Below are positions 8,551 to 17,150 of a DNA stretch of 64,000 nucleotides, one piece after another (position 1 is the stretch's first letter; each line of letters opens with the position of its first letter). A model generated the notes under the pieces. The model was not told where the DNA came from. It did not search any database and saw nothing but the letters and a program-made list of their open reading frames with translations. Source of the DNA: Lysobacter sp. ISL-50. Lineage in GTDB: Bacteria > Pseudomonadota > Gammaproteobacteria > Xanthomonadales > Xanthomonadaceae. Position numbers and translations under genes: made by a program. Location of the stretch: positions 1 to 64,000 of the forward strand of contig NZ_JAGGRI010000007.1 of NCBI RefSeq assembly GCF_018612875.1, read 5' to 3'.

Positions 8551-9765
8551 TCAGGCCTTGATGACCCCAAGCTCGCGCCCGATCTTGATGAACGCCGCGA
8601 TCGCGCGATCCAGGTGTTCGCGCGTATGCGCCGCCGACATCTGCGTGCGGATGCGCGCCTGGCCCTGCGGCACCACCGGGAAGAAGAAACCGATCGCGTA
8701 GATGCCTTCTTCGAGCAGGCGCGAAGCGAACTTCTGCGCCAGCGGGGCATCAAACAACATCACCGGGCTGATCGGGTGCACGCCGGGCTTCACGTCGAAG
8801 CCGGCCTTGCTCATCTGCTCGCGGAAATACGCGGTGTTCTGCGCCAACTGCTCGCGCAGATCGCCGGCGGCCGACAGCATTTCGAACGCCTTGATACCCG
8901 CGGCCACCACGTGCGGCGGCAACGAGTTCGAGAACAGATACGGACGCGAACGCTGACGCAGCAACTCGATCACTTCCTTCTTCGCCGTGGTGAAACCGCC
9001 GAGCGCGCCGCCCATGGCCTTGCCGAGGGTGCCGGTGAAGATGTCGATCTTGTCCATCACGCCCTTGACCTCGGCCGAACCGCGGCCGCTGGCACCGAGG
9101 AAACCGGTGGCGTGGCATTCGTCGATGTGCACCAGCGCGCCGTACTTTTTAGCCAGCGCGGTGATTTCGTCGAGCGGGGCGATGAAGCCGTCCATCGAGA
9201 ACACGCCGTCGCTGGTGATCAGCTTGGTTTTGCAACCGGCGGCGTCGGCGGCCTGCAGCTGCTTTTCCAGGTCGGCCATGTCGCAGTTGGCGTAGCGGAA
9301 ACGCTTGGCCTTGCACAGGCGCACGCCGTCGATGATCGAGGCGTGGTTGAGCGCGTCGGAGATGATCGCGTCGTTCTCGCCCAGCAGCGGCTCGAACAAT
9401 CCGCCGTTGGCGTCGAAGCAGGCGGCGTAAAGAATCGTGTCTTCGGTTCCGAAGAAATCCGAGATGGTTTTTTCCAGCTGCTTGTGAAGGTCTTGCGTAC
9501 CGCAGATGAAGCGCACCGAGGCCATGCCGAAGCCGTGCGTGTCGAGCGCGTCTTTCGCCGCCTGGATCACGTCGGGGTGATCGGCCAGGCCCAGATAGTT
9601 GTTGGCGCAGAAGTTCAGCACGGTGCGGCCGTCTTCGAGCGTGATTTCCGCCGACTGCGGGCTGGTGATGATGCGCTCGGACTTGAACAGGCCCTGGGCG
9701 CGGATTTCGTCCAGGGTGTCGGCGTAGTGCTGCGTGAGGCTCGGTGCGTCGGACACGGGCGGCAT
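8551..9765 (-). CDS. kbl: Glycine C-acetyltransferase (2-amino-3-ketobutyrate CoA ligase)
   Basis: A 404-residue PLP enzyme of the alpha-oxoamine synthase family. It cleaves 2-amino-3-ketobutyrate with CoA to glycine and acetyl-CoA, the second step of threonine breakdown after Tdh. Visible are [14 protein letters not shown] near the N-terminus, the PLP-contacting [13 protein letters not shown], and the Schiff-base Lys in [14 protein letters not shown]. Full length for the family. tdh lies 1.3 kb upstream on the same strand, separated by an unrelated peptidase gene; in many bacteria kbl and tdh are adjacent. The intervening gene and a terminator after tdh suggest separate transcription. Confidence 0.95.
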   Translation of the reverse strand: MPPVSDAPSLTQHYADTLDEIRAQGLFKSERIITSPQSAEITLEDGRTVLNFCANNYLGLADHPDVIQAAKDALDTHGFGMASVRFICGTQDLHKQLEKTISDFFGTEDTILYAACFDANGGLFEPLLGENDAIISDALNHASIIDGVRLCKAKRFRYANCDMADLEKQLQAADAAGCKTKLITSDGVFSMDGFIAPLDEITALAKKYGALVHIDECHATGFLGASGRGSAEVKGVMDKIDIFTGTLGKAMGGALGGFTTAKKEVIELLRQRSRPYLFSNSLPPHVVAAGIKAFEMLSAAGDLREQLAQNTAYFREQMSKAGFDVKPGVHPISPVMLFDAPLAQKFASRLLEEGIYAIGFFFPVVPQGQARIRTQMSAAHTREHLDRAIAAFIKIGRELGVIKA

Positions 9766-9846
9766 TCCGATGAGGGGAAGGCCGCCATTCTAGTCCAGTC
9801 GTCCGCGCGCGACTTTGCGCCGGCGCGGCGGCGCGGATTCAGGCGG

Positions 9847-10905
9847 TCACGGTTTGGCGCCGGCGCCGGGCCCGGGATAATGCTGCTGCAGCCACTGCGA
9901 CCATTGCTTGTTCAATACCGGCAGGCTGGCGGGCAGGCCGTATTGCGCGCCGTCGCGGCCCAGCCAGTCTTCCAGGCTCTTGCCCGCGGCGAGGGATTCG
10001 GCCAGCGCCGTCAGCGTGCCGCGCTGGCTGTTTTCGCGCAGGAAATCGATCCAGACCTGGGTCTGCGCGTAATAGCCGGCCATGCGCAGGAACATCGGAT
10101 TGCTGTCGATCGAGAAACTGATGCTGACCCGGTTGGCGTCGGAGCCGGAATTGAGCTCGTCGGGCAGGTTCGGTTCGGTCAGGCGCGGATGCGGCGCGTT
10201 CAAGAACGCATCCAGCGGCTGGACCTGCGCGTTCTTGAGTTCGCCAGCGGCCATCTGCGCGAACATGGCGCGGCGGCCTTCGGTCGTCGGCGCCGGTTCC
10301 ATCAGCATCGCCACGCCCTCGTCGAGCCAGTCCGGCGCCGGGCCGCCGTAGCGCAGATGGTCGTGCGCGAACGATTCGCGCGGCCAGAACGCGGCGATGA
10401 ACAGATGGTGGCCGACCTCGTGCTGGATGGTGCCGGAGGTATCGCCGGCGATGCGCTTGGCGAAGTCGTTGGCGTAGCCGCGCGAGGCGCTCACGCGGGC
10501 GTTGGGATGTTGCTTCTTGTACTGGCGATGGATCTGCTTCTGGATTTCCTGGCGCATGCTGGCGGCGCTGACCCAGGGCAGCACCCACAGCGCGCCGTGT
10601 TCGCGCAGCGCCGCGGTGGCATCGTCGGGCAGGGCCTGGTCGTAGTCCAGCGCGACGATCGCGCCGACGCTGGCCTTGCGCGAGAACACGCGTTCGAACT
10701 TGGCCGCCGCCTGGCGCGCGGCGTCGGCGAACATCGCCGCCTCGGCGTCGTCGCCGGCATAGAACCAGCCGTGTTCGGTGGCCACGCAGCGCAGGGTCTT
10801 GGGCAGGTTGTCCGGCAGCGCGGGGCAGGGCGGCGGGGCTTGCGCGAACACCGGCGAGACGGCGGCGAGCAGGGCGCAAAGCGGTAGCGACAGCGACAGG
10901 CGCAT
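9847..10905 (-). CDS. Putative secreted zinc metallopeptidase (HEXXH, gluzincin-like)
   Basis: A 352-residue protein starting with a signal peptide (MRLSLSLPLCALLAAVSPVFAQ). The motif HEVGH (about residues 162-166) followed by WLDEG with Glu about 30 residues on (about 196) matches the zinc-binding layout of gluzincin peptidases of the peptidase-MA type. The family assignment rests on these motifs alone. Two early cysteines (PPCPAL, LRCVAT) may be bridged. The ATG at 10905 is chosen because it opens the signal peptide; an in-frame ATG at 10944 adds 13 polar residues. It probably acts in the periplasm or outside the cell on unknown substrates. It sits between kbl and tdh, on the same strand, with no obvious functional link. 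Confidence 0.7.
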   Translation of the reverse strand: MRLSLSLPLCALLAAVSPVFAQAPPPCPALPDNLPKTLRCVATEHGWFYAGDDAEAAMFADAARQAAAKFERVFSRKASVGAIVALDYDQALPDDATAALREHGALWVLPWVSAASMRQEIQKQIHRQYKKQHPNARVSASRGYANDFAKRIAGDTSGTIQHEVGHHLFIAAFWPRESFAHDHLRYGGPAPDWLDEGVAMLMEPAPTTEGRRAMFAQMAAGELKNAQVQPLDAFLNAPHPRLTEPNLPDELNSGSDANRVSISFSIDSNPMFLRMAGYYAQTQVWIDFLRENSQRGTLTALAESLAAGKSLEDWLGRDGAQYGLPASLPVLNKQWSQWLQQHYPGPGAGAKP

Positions 10906-10980
10906 AACGATCCTTGTTGAGGTTCCGCGCGCAGCATGCCGCAATCCCGGGCCGGGATCACCCCTTGCCGCCGGCCAACG

Positions 10981-11004
10981 AAAAGGGCGGCCTCGCGGCC
11001 GCCC
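10981..11004 (-). terminator. Rho-independent terminator downstream of tdh
   Basis: Read on the minus strand: stem GGGCGGCC / GGCCGCCC with a GCGA tetraloop, followed by TTTT. It lies 31 bp beyond the tdh stop and supports tdh being transcribed apart from the next gene. Confidence 0.75.
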
Positions 11005-11034
11005 TGGTCGATCGTGCGATCGCGTCGCGAGCGG

Positions 11035-12069
11035 TCAGTTCCAGCTCAACACGACCTTGCCCGCCTTGCCCGCTTCCATCAGGTCGAAGCCCTTCTGGAA
11101 ATCGTCGATCGGCAGCTGATGGGTCAGCACCTTGCCGAGCGGGAAACCGCCGAGCACCAGCTGGGTCATCTTGTACCAGGTCTCGTACATCTTGCGGCCG
11201 TAGATGCCGTGCAGGGTCAGGCCCTTGAAGATGATCTTGTCCCAGTCCGCGCCCGCGCCCTTGGGCATGATGCCGAGCATGGCGATCTTGCCGCCGTGGT
11301 ACATGCAGTCGAGCATGTCGTTGAACGCGCGCGGGTTGCCGCTCATTTCCAGGCCGACGTCGAAGCCTTCCATGTGCAGGTCGGCCATCACGTCCTTGAG
11401 CGACTGGTTGGCGACGTTGACCACGCGGGTGGCGCCCATGTCGGCGGCCAGTTTCAGGCGGAAATCGTTTACGTCGGTGACGACCACGTTGCGCGCGCCG
11501 ATGTGCTTGCAGATGCCGGCGGCGATGATGCCGATGGGGCCGGCGCCGGTGATCAGCACGTCTTCGCCGACCACGTCGAACTCCAGCGCGCAATGCGCGG
11601 CGTTGCCGTAGGGATCGAAGAACGCGGCCAGCTCGCTGGGGATCTGGTCCGGGATCGGCCACAGGTTGCTGGCCGGCATGACGATGTATTCGGCGAAGGC
11701 GCCGTTGCGGTTGACGCCGATGCCGGTGGTGTTCGGGCACAGGTGCTGGCGGCCGCCGCGGCAGTTGCGGCAATGGCCGCAGACGATATGGCCTTCGGCC
11801 GAAACGCGCTGGCCGGGACGGTAACCGACCACGCCGGGGCCGAGATCGACCACGCGGCCGACGAATTCATGCCCGATCACCAGGCCGGGCTTGATCGTGC
11901 GCTGGCTCCACTCGTCCCACAGGTAGATGTGCAGGTCGGTGCCGCAGATCGCGGTCTTTTCCAGCTTGATCAGCACCTCGTTCGGGCCGGGCACGGGCAC
12001 CGGCACTTCTTCCAGCCAGATGCCCTTGCCGGCTTCGCGCTTGACCAGGGCCTTCATCATTTGCGTCAT
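11035..12069 (-). CDS. tdh: L-threonine 3-dehydrogenase
   Basis: A 344-residue zinc-dependent medium-chain dehydrogenase. It oxidises L-threonine to 2-amino-3-ketobutyrate with NAD, feeding Kbl. Marks: catalytic-zinc motif [15 protein letters not shown], then GHEFVGRVV, the four-Cys structural zinc loop [15 protein letters not shown], and the NAD-binding [17 protein letters not shown]. The length and the CGTDLHIY signature are those of Tdh rather than other alcohol dehydrogenases. It starts with [10 protein letters not shown]; the second Met pair is a possible start four codons in. It is divergent from the first S46 peptidase across about 140 bp. Confidence 0.96.
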   Translation of the reverse strand: MTQMMKALVKREAGKGIWLEEVPVPVPGPNEVLIKLEKTAICGTDLHIYLWDEWSQRTIKPGLVIGHEFVGRVVDLGPGVVGYRPGQRVSAEGHIVCGHCRNCRGGRQHLCPNTTGIGVNRNGAFAEYIVMPASNLWPIPDQIPSELAAFFDPYGNAAHCALEFDVVGEDVLITGAGPIGIIAAGICKHIGARNVVVTDVNDFRLKLAADMGATRVVNVANQSLKDVMADLHMEGFDVGLEMSGNPRAFNDMLDCMYHGGKIAMLGIMPKGAGADWDKIIFKGLTLHGIYGRKMYETWYKMTQLVLGGFPLGKVLTHQLPIDDFQKGFDLMEAGKAGKVVLSWN

Positions 12070-12207
12070 GGGACTCGATTACCTAGGGGCCGCGGCCGCG
12101 CCGGGCGGGAGGGAAGCGCGAATTATACGCCGCGACCCCGCCGGGGTTTGCCCGCGCCGGGCGGCTTGGCCTATCGTCGCGGCTTCCCGAATCCGTACGG
12201 AATGTCC

Positions 12208-14361
12208 ATGCGCCCCCGTGTGTTAGCCCTGTCCCTGGCGCTGTGCGCCACCGCCGCCCAGGCCGATGAAGGCATGTGGATGCCTTCGCAATTGCCCGAC
12301 ATCGCGCGCCAGCTGCGCGCGGCCGGGTTCAAGGGCGATCCGAGCGATCTGGCCGAGCTGACCCGCGCGCCGATGAACGCGGTGGTCAAGGTCGGCGGCG
12401 CGACCGGTTCGTTCGTGTCGTCCGAGGGGCTGGTGCTGACCAACCACCACGTCGCCTTCGGCGTGATCCAGTACAACTCCAAGCCCGACCGCGACCTGAT
12501 CGGCAACGGTTTCGTCGCCGCCGACCGCGCCGCCGAGCTGCCGGCCAATCCGGATTTCCGCGTGCTGGTGACGACCGGTTTCGACAAAGTCACCGATCGC
12601 ATCCTCAAGGACGCGCGCGGCAAGCACGGCCGCGCCTACTTCGACGCGGTGGACGCGGCGACCAAGGCGGTGGTGGCCGAGTGCGAACGCGAAGCCGGTT
12701 ATCGCTGCAGCGTCGCCAACATGTACTACGGCACCGATTTCTATCTGATCCGCCAGCTGGAGCTGCGCGATATCCGTCTGGTGTACGCGCCGCCCAACAG
12801 CATCGGCAACTACGGCGACGAGGTCGACAACTTCGTATGGCCGCGCCACAGCGGCGATTTCACCCTGCTGCGCGCCTACGTCGGCAAGGACGGCAAGCCG
12901 GCCGACTACTCGCCCGACAACGTGCCGTACACGCCGCCGGGGCATCTGCAGATTTCCACCGACCCGGTGCGCGAAGGCGACTACGCCATGCTGGCCGGTT
13001 ATCCGGGCGTGACCTTCCGCCACCGCATGGCGTCGGAGTTCGCGCAGCAGATCCAATGGCAGCTACCGTCGCGGGTGGCGCTGTACGGCGACATGATCAA
13101 GACCATCGACGCGGCCAGCGCGAGCGATGCCGAGGCCAAGGTGCGCTACGCCGCGCAGGTCGCCGGTTTCAAGAACACGCTCAAGCGCGCCCAGGGCGAA
13201 CTCGACGGCCTGCGCCGCAGCGACGCGGTGCGCGTGCGCGGCGCGGACGAGACGGCGATGCTGGCGTGGCTGGACACGCAGGCCGATGCGAAAGCGATCC
13301 GCGCCGATATCGACGCGGCGCAGAAGGTGCTCGATGCCGGCGCGGCGATGCGCGATCGCGATCAACTGCTCAGCGCGATCCGCGGCATGCCGCAGTTGCT
13401 CAACGCCGCGTTGACCGTACAGCGCCTGGCGCAGGAGCGCGCCCAGCCCGATGCGCAGCGCGAGTCGGGCTATCAGCAGCGCGACGAAGCGCTGATCGCC
13501 GGCAAGCTCAAGCAAGTGCAGCGCCGTTACGCGCCGCAGGTGGAAAAGGCGCTGCTGCTGGAGCTGCTGAGCCAGTACAAGGCGCTGCCGAAAGCGGCGC
13601 GAGTGGCCGAGTTCGACCGCGTGTTCGAAGGCGAGGATCGCGCCTCGCTGCAGCGCAACCTGGATGCCTTGTACGCCGGCACCAAACTCGGCGAGGAAGC
13701 CGCGCGCCTGCAGGCGATGAACGGCGACGCCAAGCAACTGCAGGCCAGCGACGACAGCCTGCTCAAGGCCGCCGCCGCGCTGCTGCCGGCGGTGCTGCGG
13801 ATCGAAGAGGAAAACAAGAGCCGCGAAGGCGAGCTGCTGCGTCTGCGTCCGGCCTACATGCGCGCGCTGATCGCGTTCCGCAAATCGCAGGGCCGCGCGG
13901 TGTATCCCGATGCCAACTCGACTTTGCGCGTGAGCTTCGGCGCGGTCAGCGCCATGGACCCGCGCGACGGCGTGCGCTATCGCCCGCTGACCACGGTGCA
14001 GGGCATCGTCGAGAAACACACCGGCGTCAAACCCTTCGACGCGCCGCAGGCCTTGCGCGATGCGATCGCCAAGGGCGATTTCGGCAGCACCGTCGATGCC
14101 GAGCTCAAGACCCAGACCGTCGATTTCCTGACCAACCTCGACACCACCGGTGGCAATTCCGGCTCGCCCGTGCTCGACGCCAACGGCAAGCTGATCGGCC
14201 TGAACTTCGACAGCAACTGGGAAGCGGTCAGCGCCAGCTGGATGTTCGATCCGCGTTACAAGCGCGCGATCCACGTCGATATGCGCTATCTGCGCTGGCT
14301 GCTGGCCAAGGTCTATCCGGCGCCGCAGCTGCTGCGGGAAATGAAGCTGCCGGCGCAGTGA
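12208..14361 (+). CDS. S46 family dipeptidyl-peptidase, copy 1 (Ser at the S1 position; DPP11-like)
   Basis: A 717-residue periplasmic S46 serine peptidase that removes dipeptides from peptide N-termini. Signal peptide at 1-19 (ending AQA-DEGMW). The catalytic triad by motif is His80 (TNHH), Asp217 (RHSGDF) and Ser651 (GGNSGSP). The residue 18 positions after the catalytic Ser, which sets S1 specificity in this family, is Ser669. Gly there is known for DPP7-type (hydrophobic P1) and Arg or Ser for DPP11-type (acidic P1), so this copy may prefer Asp/Glu. Two cysteines present in the next two copies (CTASF and NHHC) are both absent. The start at 12208 has GGA six bases upstream; the ATG at 12202 is too close to it. 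Confidence 0.92.
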   Translation: MRPRVLALSLALCATAAQADEGMWMPSQLPDIARQLRAAGFKGDPSDLAELTRAPMNAVVKVGGATGSFVSSEGLVLTNHHVAFGVIQYNSKPDRDLIGNGFVAADRAAELPANPDFRVLVTTGFDKVTDRILKDARGKHGRAYFDAVDAATKAVVAECEREAGYRCSVANMYYGTDFYLIRQLELRDIRLVYAPPNSIGNYGDEVDNFVWPRHSGDFTLLRAYVGKDGKPADYSPDNVPYTPPGHLQISTDPVREGDYAMLAGYPGVTFRHRMASEFAQQIQWQLPSRVALYGDMIKTIDAASASDAEAKVRYAAQVAGFKNTLKRAQGELDGLRRSDAVRVRGADETAMLAWLDTQADAKAIRADIDAAQKVLDAGAAMRDRDQLLSAIRGMPQLLNAALTVQRLAQERAQPDAQRESGYQQRDEALIAGKLKQVQRRYAPQVEKALLLELLSQYKALPKAARVAEFDRVFEGEDRASLQRNLDALYAGTKLGEEAARLQAMNGDAKQLQASDDSLLKAAAALLPAVLRIEEENKSREGELLRLRPAYMRALIAFRKSQGRAVYPDANSTLRVSFGAVSAMDPRDGVRYRPLTTVQGIVEKHTGVKPFDAPQALRDAIAKGDFGSTVDAELKTQTVDFLTNLDTTGGNSGSPVLDANGKLIGLNFDSNWEAVSASWMFDPRYKRAIHVDMRYLRWLLAKVYPAPQLLREMKLPAQ

Positions 14362-14629
14362 GCCCGTTCGCGGCGGCGGCCCGGGGACGGGTCGCCGCCG
14401 CGCGGATTTGTGATGCGCCGCACTCCCGAGCCGTATTCATCGCCGCGCCACGCCGCTTTTCGGCACGAAAGCCCTTTCTGATAAGGGCTTCGCGCCATCC
14501 GGGGGCAAGTGCGTTCGTGGCGGGGGCGGCATGATCGGGCTAGACTTTCCGGCCGATTTTGTTCGAGTCCAGGGCCGGGCCGATCCGTCCGAACCGATTC
14601 ATCGCCATTCATTGGGTAAGGGGAACACG
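14362..14629. other. Intergenic gap with two hairpins
   Basis: There is a GC-rich hairpin at 14369-14402 (arms CGCGGCGGCG / CGCCGCCGCG) just after the first S46 gene, and a second at 14469-14490 (AAGCCCTT / AAGGGCTT). Neither has a T-run, so neither is a standard terminator. The AAGGGG ribosome site for the next gene lies at about 14617. Confidence 0.45.
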
Positions 14630-16804
14630 ATGCGCTACACCGTATTAGCCGCCGCGGTCGCGGCAGGGACGCTGGCACTGGGCGTCGCGACCACGGCGCG
14701 CGCCGTCGAAGGCATGTGGGTGCCGCAGCAATTGCCGGAGATCTCCGCGCCGTTGAAGAAGGCCGGGCTCAAGCTCAACGCCAAGCAATTGGCCGACCTG
14801 ACCGGCGATCCGATGGGCGCGGTGGTCTCGCTGGGCGGCTGCACTGCCAGCTTCGTGTCCCCGCGCGGCCTGGTGGTGACCAATCACCACTGCGCCTACG
14901 GCGCGATCCAGCTCAACTCGACCGCGCAGAAGAACCTGATGCGCGACGGCTTCAACGCCGCCACGCCCGGCGAAGAATTGTCCGCTGGCCCGTCCTCGCG
15001 CATCTATGTGCTCGACTCGATCCAGGACGTGACCGCGCAGGTCAAGAGCGCGATCGACGAAGTGGTCGAGCCGATCGACCGTACCCACGCGCTGGAGACG
15101 ATTGAAAAGCGCCTGATCGCGTCGTGCGAAGCGCAGGCCGGCTACGGCTGCGAGCTGTACAGCTTCTTCGGCGGCACCACCTACCGCCTGTTCCGCCGCA
15201 TCGAGATCAAGGACGTGCGCCTGGTCTACGCGCCGCCCGGCAGCGTCGGCAACTACGGCGGCGAAGTGGACAACTGGATGTGGCCGCGCCACACCGGCGA
15301 CTTCTCGTTCTACCGCGCCTACGTCGGCAAGGACGGCAAGCCGGCCGAGTATTCCAAGGACAACGTCCCGTATCAGCCCAAGCGTTACCTCAAGCTCGCC
15401 GACAAGCCGCTGGGCGAAGGCGACTTCGTGATGGTCGCCGGTTACCCGGGCCGCACCAGCCGCTACGCGCTGGCCAGCGACTTCGACGCGACCGCGAACT
15501 GGACCTATCCGACCACCTCCGCGCACTACAGGAACCTGATCGCGCTGGTCGGGGAAACCGCGAAGAAAGATCCGGAAATCGGCGTGAAGTACGCCAGCTC
15601 CGTGCGCGGCTGGCAGAACACGATGAAGAACTACGACGGCCAGCTGGAAGGCTTCAAGCGCATCGGCGCGGCGCAGAAGAAGCGCGCCGACGAAGAGGCC
15701 GTGCTCGCATGGCTGCGCACGCGCGGCGCCCAGGGCGCGCCGGCGCTGGCCGCGCACGACAAGCTGGTGACGCTCGGCGAAAGCGCCATCGCCCATCGCC
15801 AGCGCGATTTCGTGTTCGGCCAGCTGCGCCGGGGCGGCGCGATCTCGGCGGCGAGCCAGCTGTATCGCTTCGCGCTGGAGCGCGACAAGCCCGATGCCGA
15901 GCGCGAGCCCGGTTATCAGCAGCGCGATCTGCCCTCGGTCAAGGCCTGGCTGGAGCAGATGGACCGCCGCTACGACCCGCGCATGGACCGCGAGCTGCAG
16001 GCGTACTGGCTGCGCGAATACGTGAAGCTGCCGGCCGGCGAGCGCGTGGCCGAACTCGATCGTTGGCTGGGCGGTTCCGACGAGAAGGCGATCAAGCGCG
16101 GCCTGGACAAGCTGGCCAAGACCAAGTTGGGCAACGCCAAGGAACGTCTGGCCCTGCTCGACGACAGCCGCGCGAGCCTGGACAAGAGCAAGGACCCGGC
16201 GATCCAGTTCGCCAAGGCCTTGATGCCGGCGGCGCTGCGCCTGGAGCAGGACGCGAAGATCATCGAAGGCGAGACCCTGACCGCGCGTCCGGCGTATCTG
16301 CAGGGCGTGATCGACTATCGCAAGAGCAAGAAGCAGTCGGTGTACCCGGATGCGAACTCGACCTTGCGCATCACCTTCGGCAACGTCAAGGCTTACACCA
16401 AACTCGACGGCAGCAAGCAGGCCGCGTTCACCAAGCTGGAAGAAGTCGCGGCCAAGGCCACCGGCCAGGAGCCGTTCGACGCGCCCGCGCCCTTGCTGGA
16501 AGCCATCGCCGACAAGCGTTACGGCGGCCTCGCCGACAAGCGTTTGAAGTCGGTGCCGGTGAATTTCCTCTCGGACCTGGACATCACCGGCGGCAACTCC
16601 GGCTCGCCCGTGCTCGACGGCGAAGGCAAGCTGGTGGGCCTGGCGTTCGACGGCAACTGGGAATCGGTGAGCTCGAACTGGCTGTTCGATCCGACCATGA
16701 CCCGCATGATCTCGGTCGATCAGCGCTACATGCGCTGGATCATGCAGGAAGTGTCCCCGGCGCCGCAGCTGCTGACCGAACTGGGCGTGCCGGCGAAGAA
16801 GTAA
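14630..16804 (+). CDS. S46 family dipeptidyl-peptidase, copy 2 (Gly at the S1 position; DPP7/DPP BII-like)
   Basis: A 724-residue periplasmic S46 peptidase with a signal peptide ending TARA-VEGMW. The triad positions His86, Asp224 and Ser657 coincide with those reported for the related enzyme DPP BII of Pseudoxanthomonas. The S1-defining residue is Gly675, which predicts cleavage after bulky hydrophobic P1 residues. The start at 14630 follows GGTAAGGGGAACACG; the upstream in-frame ATG at 14531 would bury the signal peptide. It shares with copy 3 the cysteines in CTASF and NHHC and a C-terminal WLFDP...DQRY block. It ends in a good terminator. Confidence 0.95.
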   Translation: MRYTVLAAAVAAGTLALGVATTARAVEGMWVPQQLPEISAPLKKAGLKLNAKQLADLTGDPMGAVVSLGGCTASFVSPRGLVVTNHHCAYGAIQLNSTAQKNLMRDGFNAATPGEELSAGPSSRIYVLDSIQDVTAQVKSAIDEVVEPIDRTHALETIEKRLIASCEAQAGYGCELYSFFGGTTYRLFRRIEIKDVRLVYAPPGSVGNYGGEVDNWMWPRHTGDFSFYRAYVGKDGKPAEYSKDNVPYQPKRYLKLADKPLGEGDFVMVAGYPGRTSRYALASDFDATANWTYPTTSAHYRNLIALVGETAKKDPEIGVKYASSVRGWQNTMKNYDGQLEGFKRIGAAQKKRADEEAVLAWLRTRGAQGAPALAAHDKLVTLGESAIAHRQRDFVFGQLRRGGAISAASQLYRFALERDKPDAEREPGYQQRDLPSVKAWLEQMDRRYDPRMDRELQAYWLREYVKLPAGERVAELDRWLGGSDEKAIKRGLDKLAKTKLGNAKERLALLDDSRASLDKSKDPAIQFAKALMPAALRLEQDAKIIEGETLTARPAYLQGVIDYRKSKKQSVYPDANSTLRITFGNVKAYTKLDGSKQAAFTKLEEVAAKATGQEPFDAPAPLLEAIADKRYGGLADKRLKSVPVNFLSDLDITGGNSGSPVLDGEGKLVGLAFDGNWESVSSNWLFDPTMTRMISVDQRYMRWIMQEVSPAPQLLTELGVPAKK

Positions 16805-16830
16805 GCGCCGCCGCATCGCGCGACAAGCGA

Positions 16831-16861
16831 ACGCCAGCCGGATTTCCGGCTGGCGTTTTTG
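16831..16861 (+). terminator. Rho-independent terminator after S46 copy 2
   Basis: Perfect 11-bp stem ACGCCAGCCGG / CCGGCTGGCGT (16831-16841, 16846-16856), ATTT loop, then a T-run. It makes one long transcript of copies 2 and 3 unlikely. Confidence 0.88.
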
Positions 16862-16930
16862 TTTGCGGACACCGGGTCGTTACTGCGCACAACAATCGCT
16901 CACGCCAATGCGTCCTCCATTTCACCGTGC

Positions 16931-16967
16931 TGTTCCCCCCCTTTGAAAAAGGGGGGCAGGGGGGATT
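16931..16967. repeat. Palindromic repeat, family B (CCCCCCTTTGAAAAAGG type)
   Basis: A hairpin with C-run and G-run arms around TTTGAAAAA, followed by GCAGGGGGGATT. The same unit recurs at 30371, 30454, 46323 and 46438. This is the only unpaired copy in the window. The rest of the gap 16862-17150 shows no gene. Confidence 0.8.
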
Positions 16968-17150
16968 CAGCTCTTCCTGCAAACGCTAACGAAATTTTAG
17001 CGTTACCCCTCCACACCCCCACAAAAACTGAGCGCAAGCTAAAACCCCACCCGCCATCCCCATGCCGATCCGGCCAGCTCTCGCTTCCGCCATGGCGTTC
17101 ACAGATTTCAACGGGCTAGACTCGACCTCCCGCGGACCCAGGACGTTTTG

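Noticed and set aside
8530-10887. 785-codon open frame on the plus strand over kbl and the peptidase
   Set aside because: It is antisense to two well-supported genes and its product has no recognisable domain.
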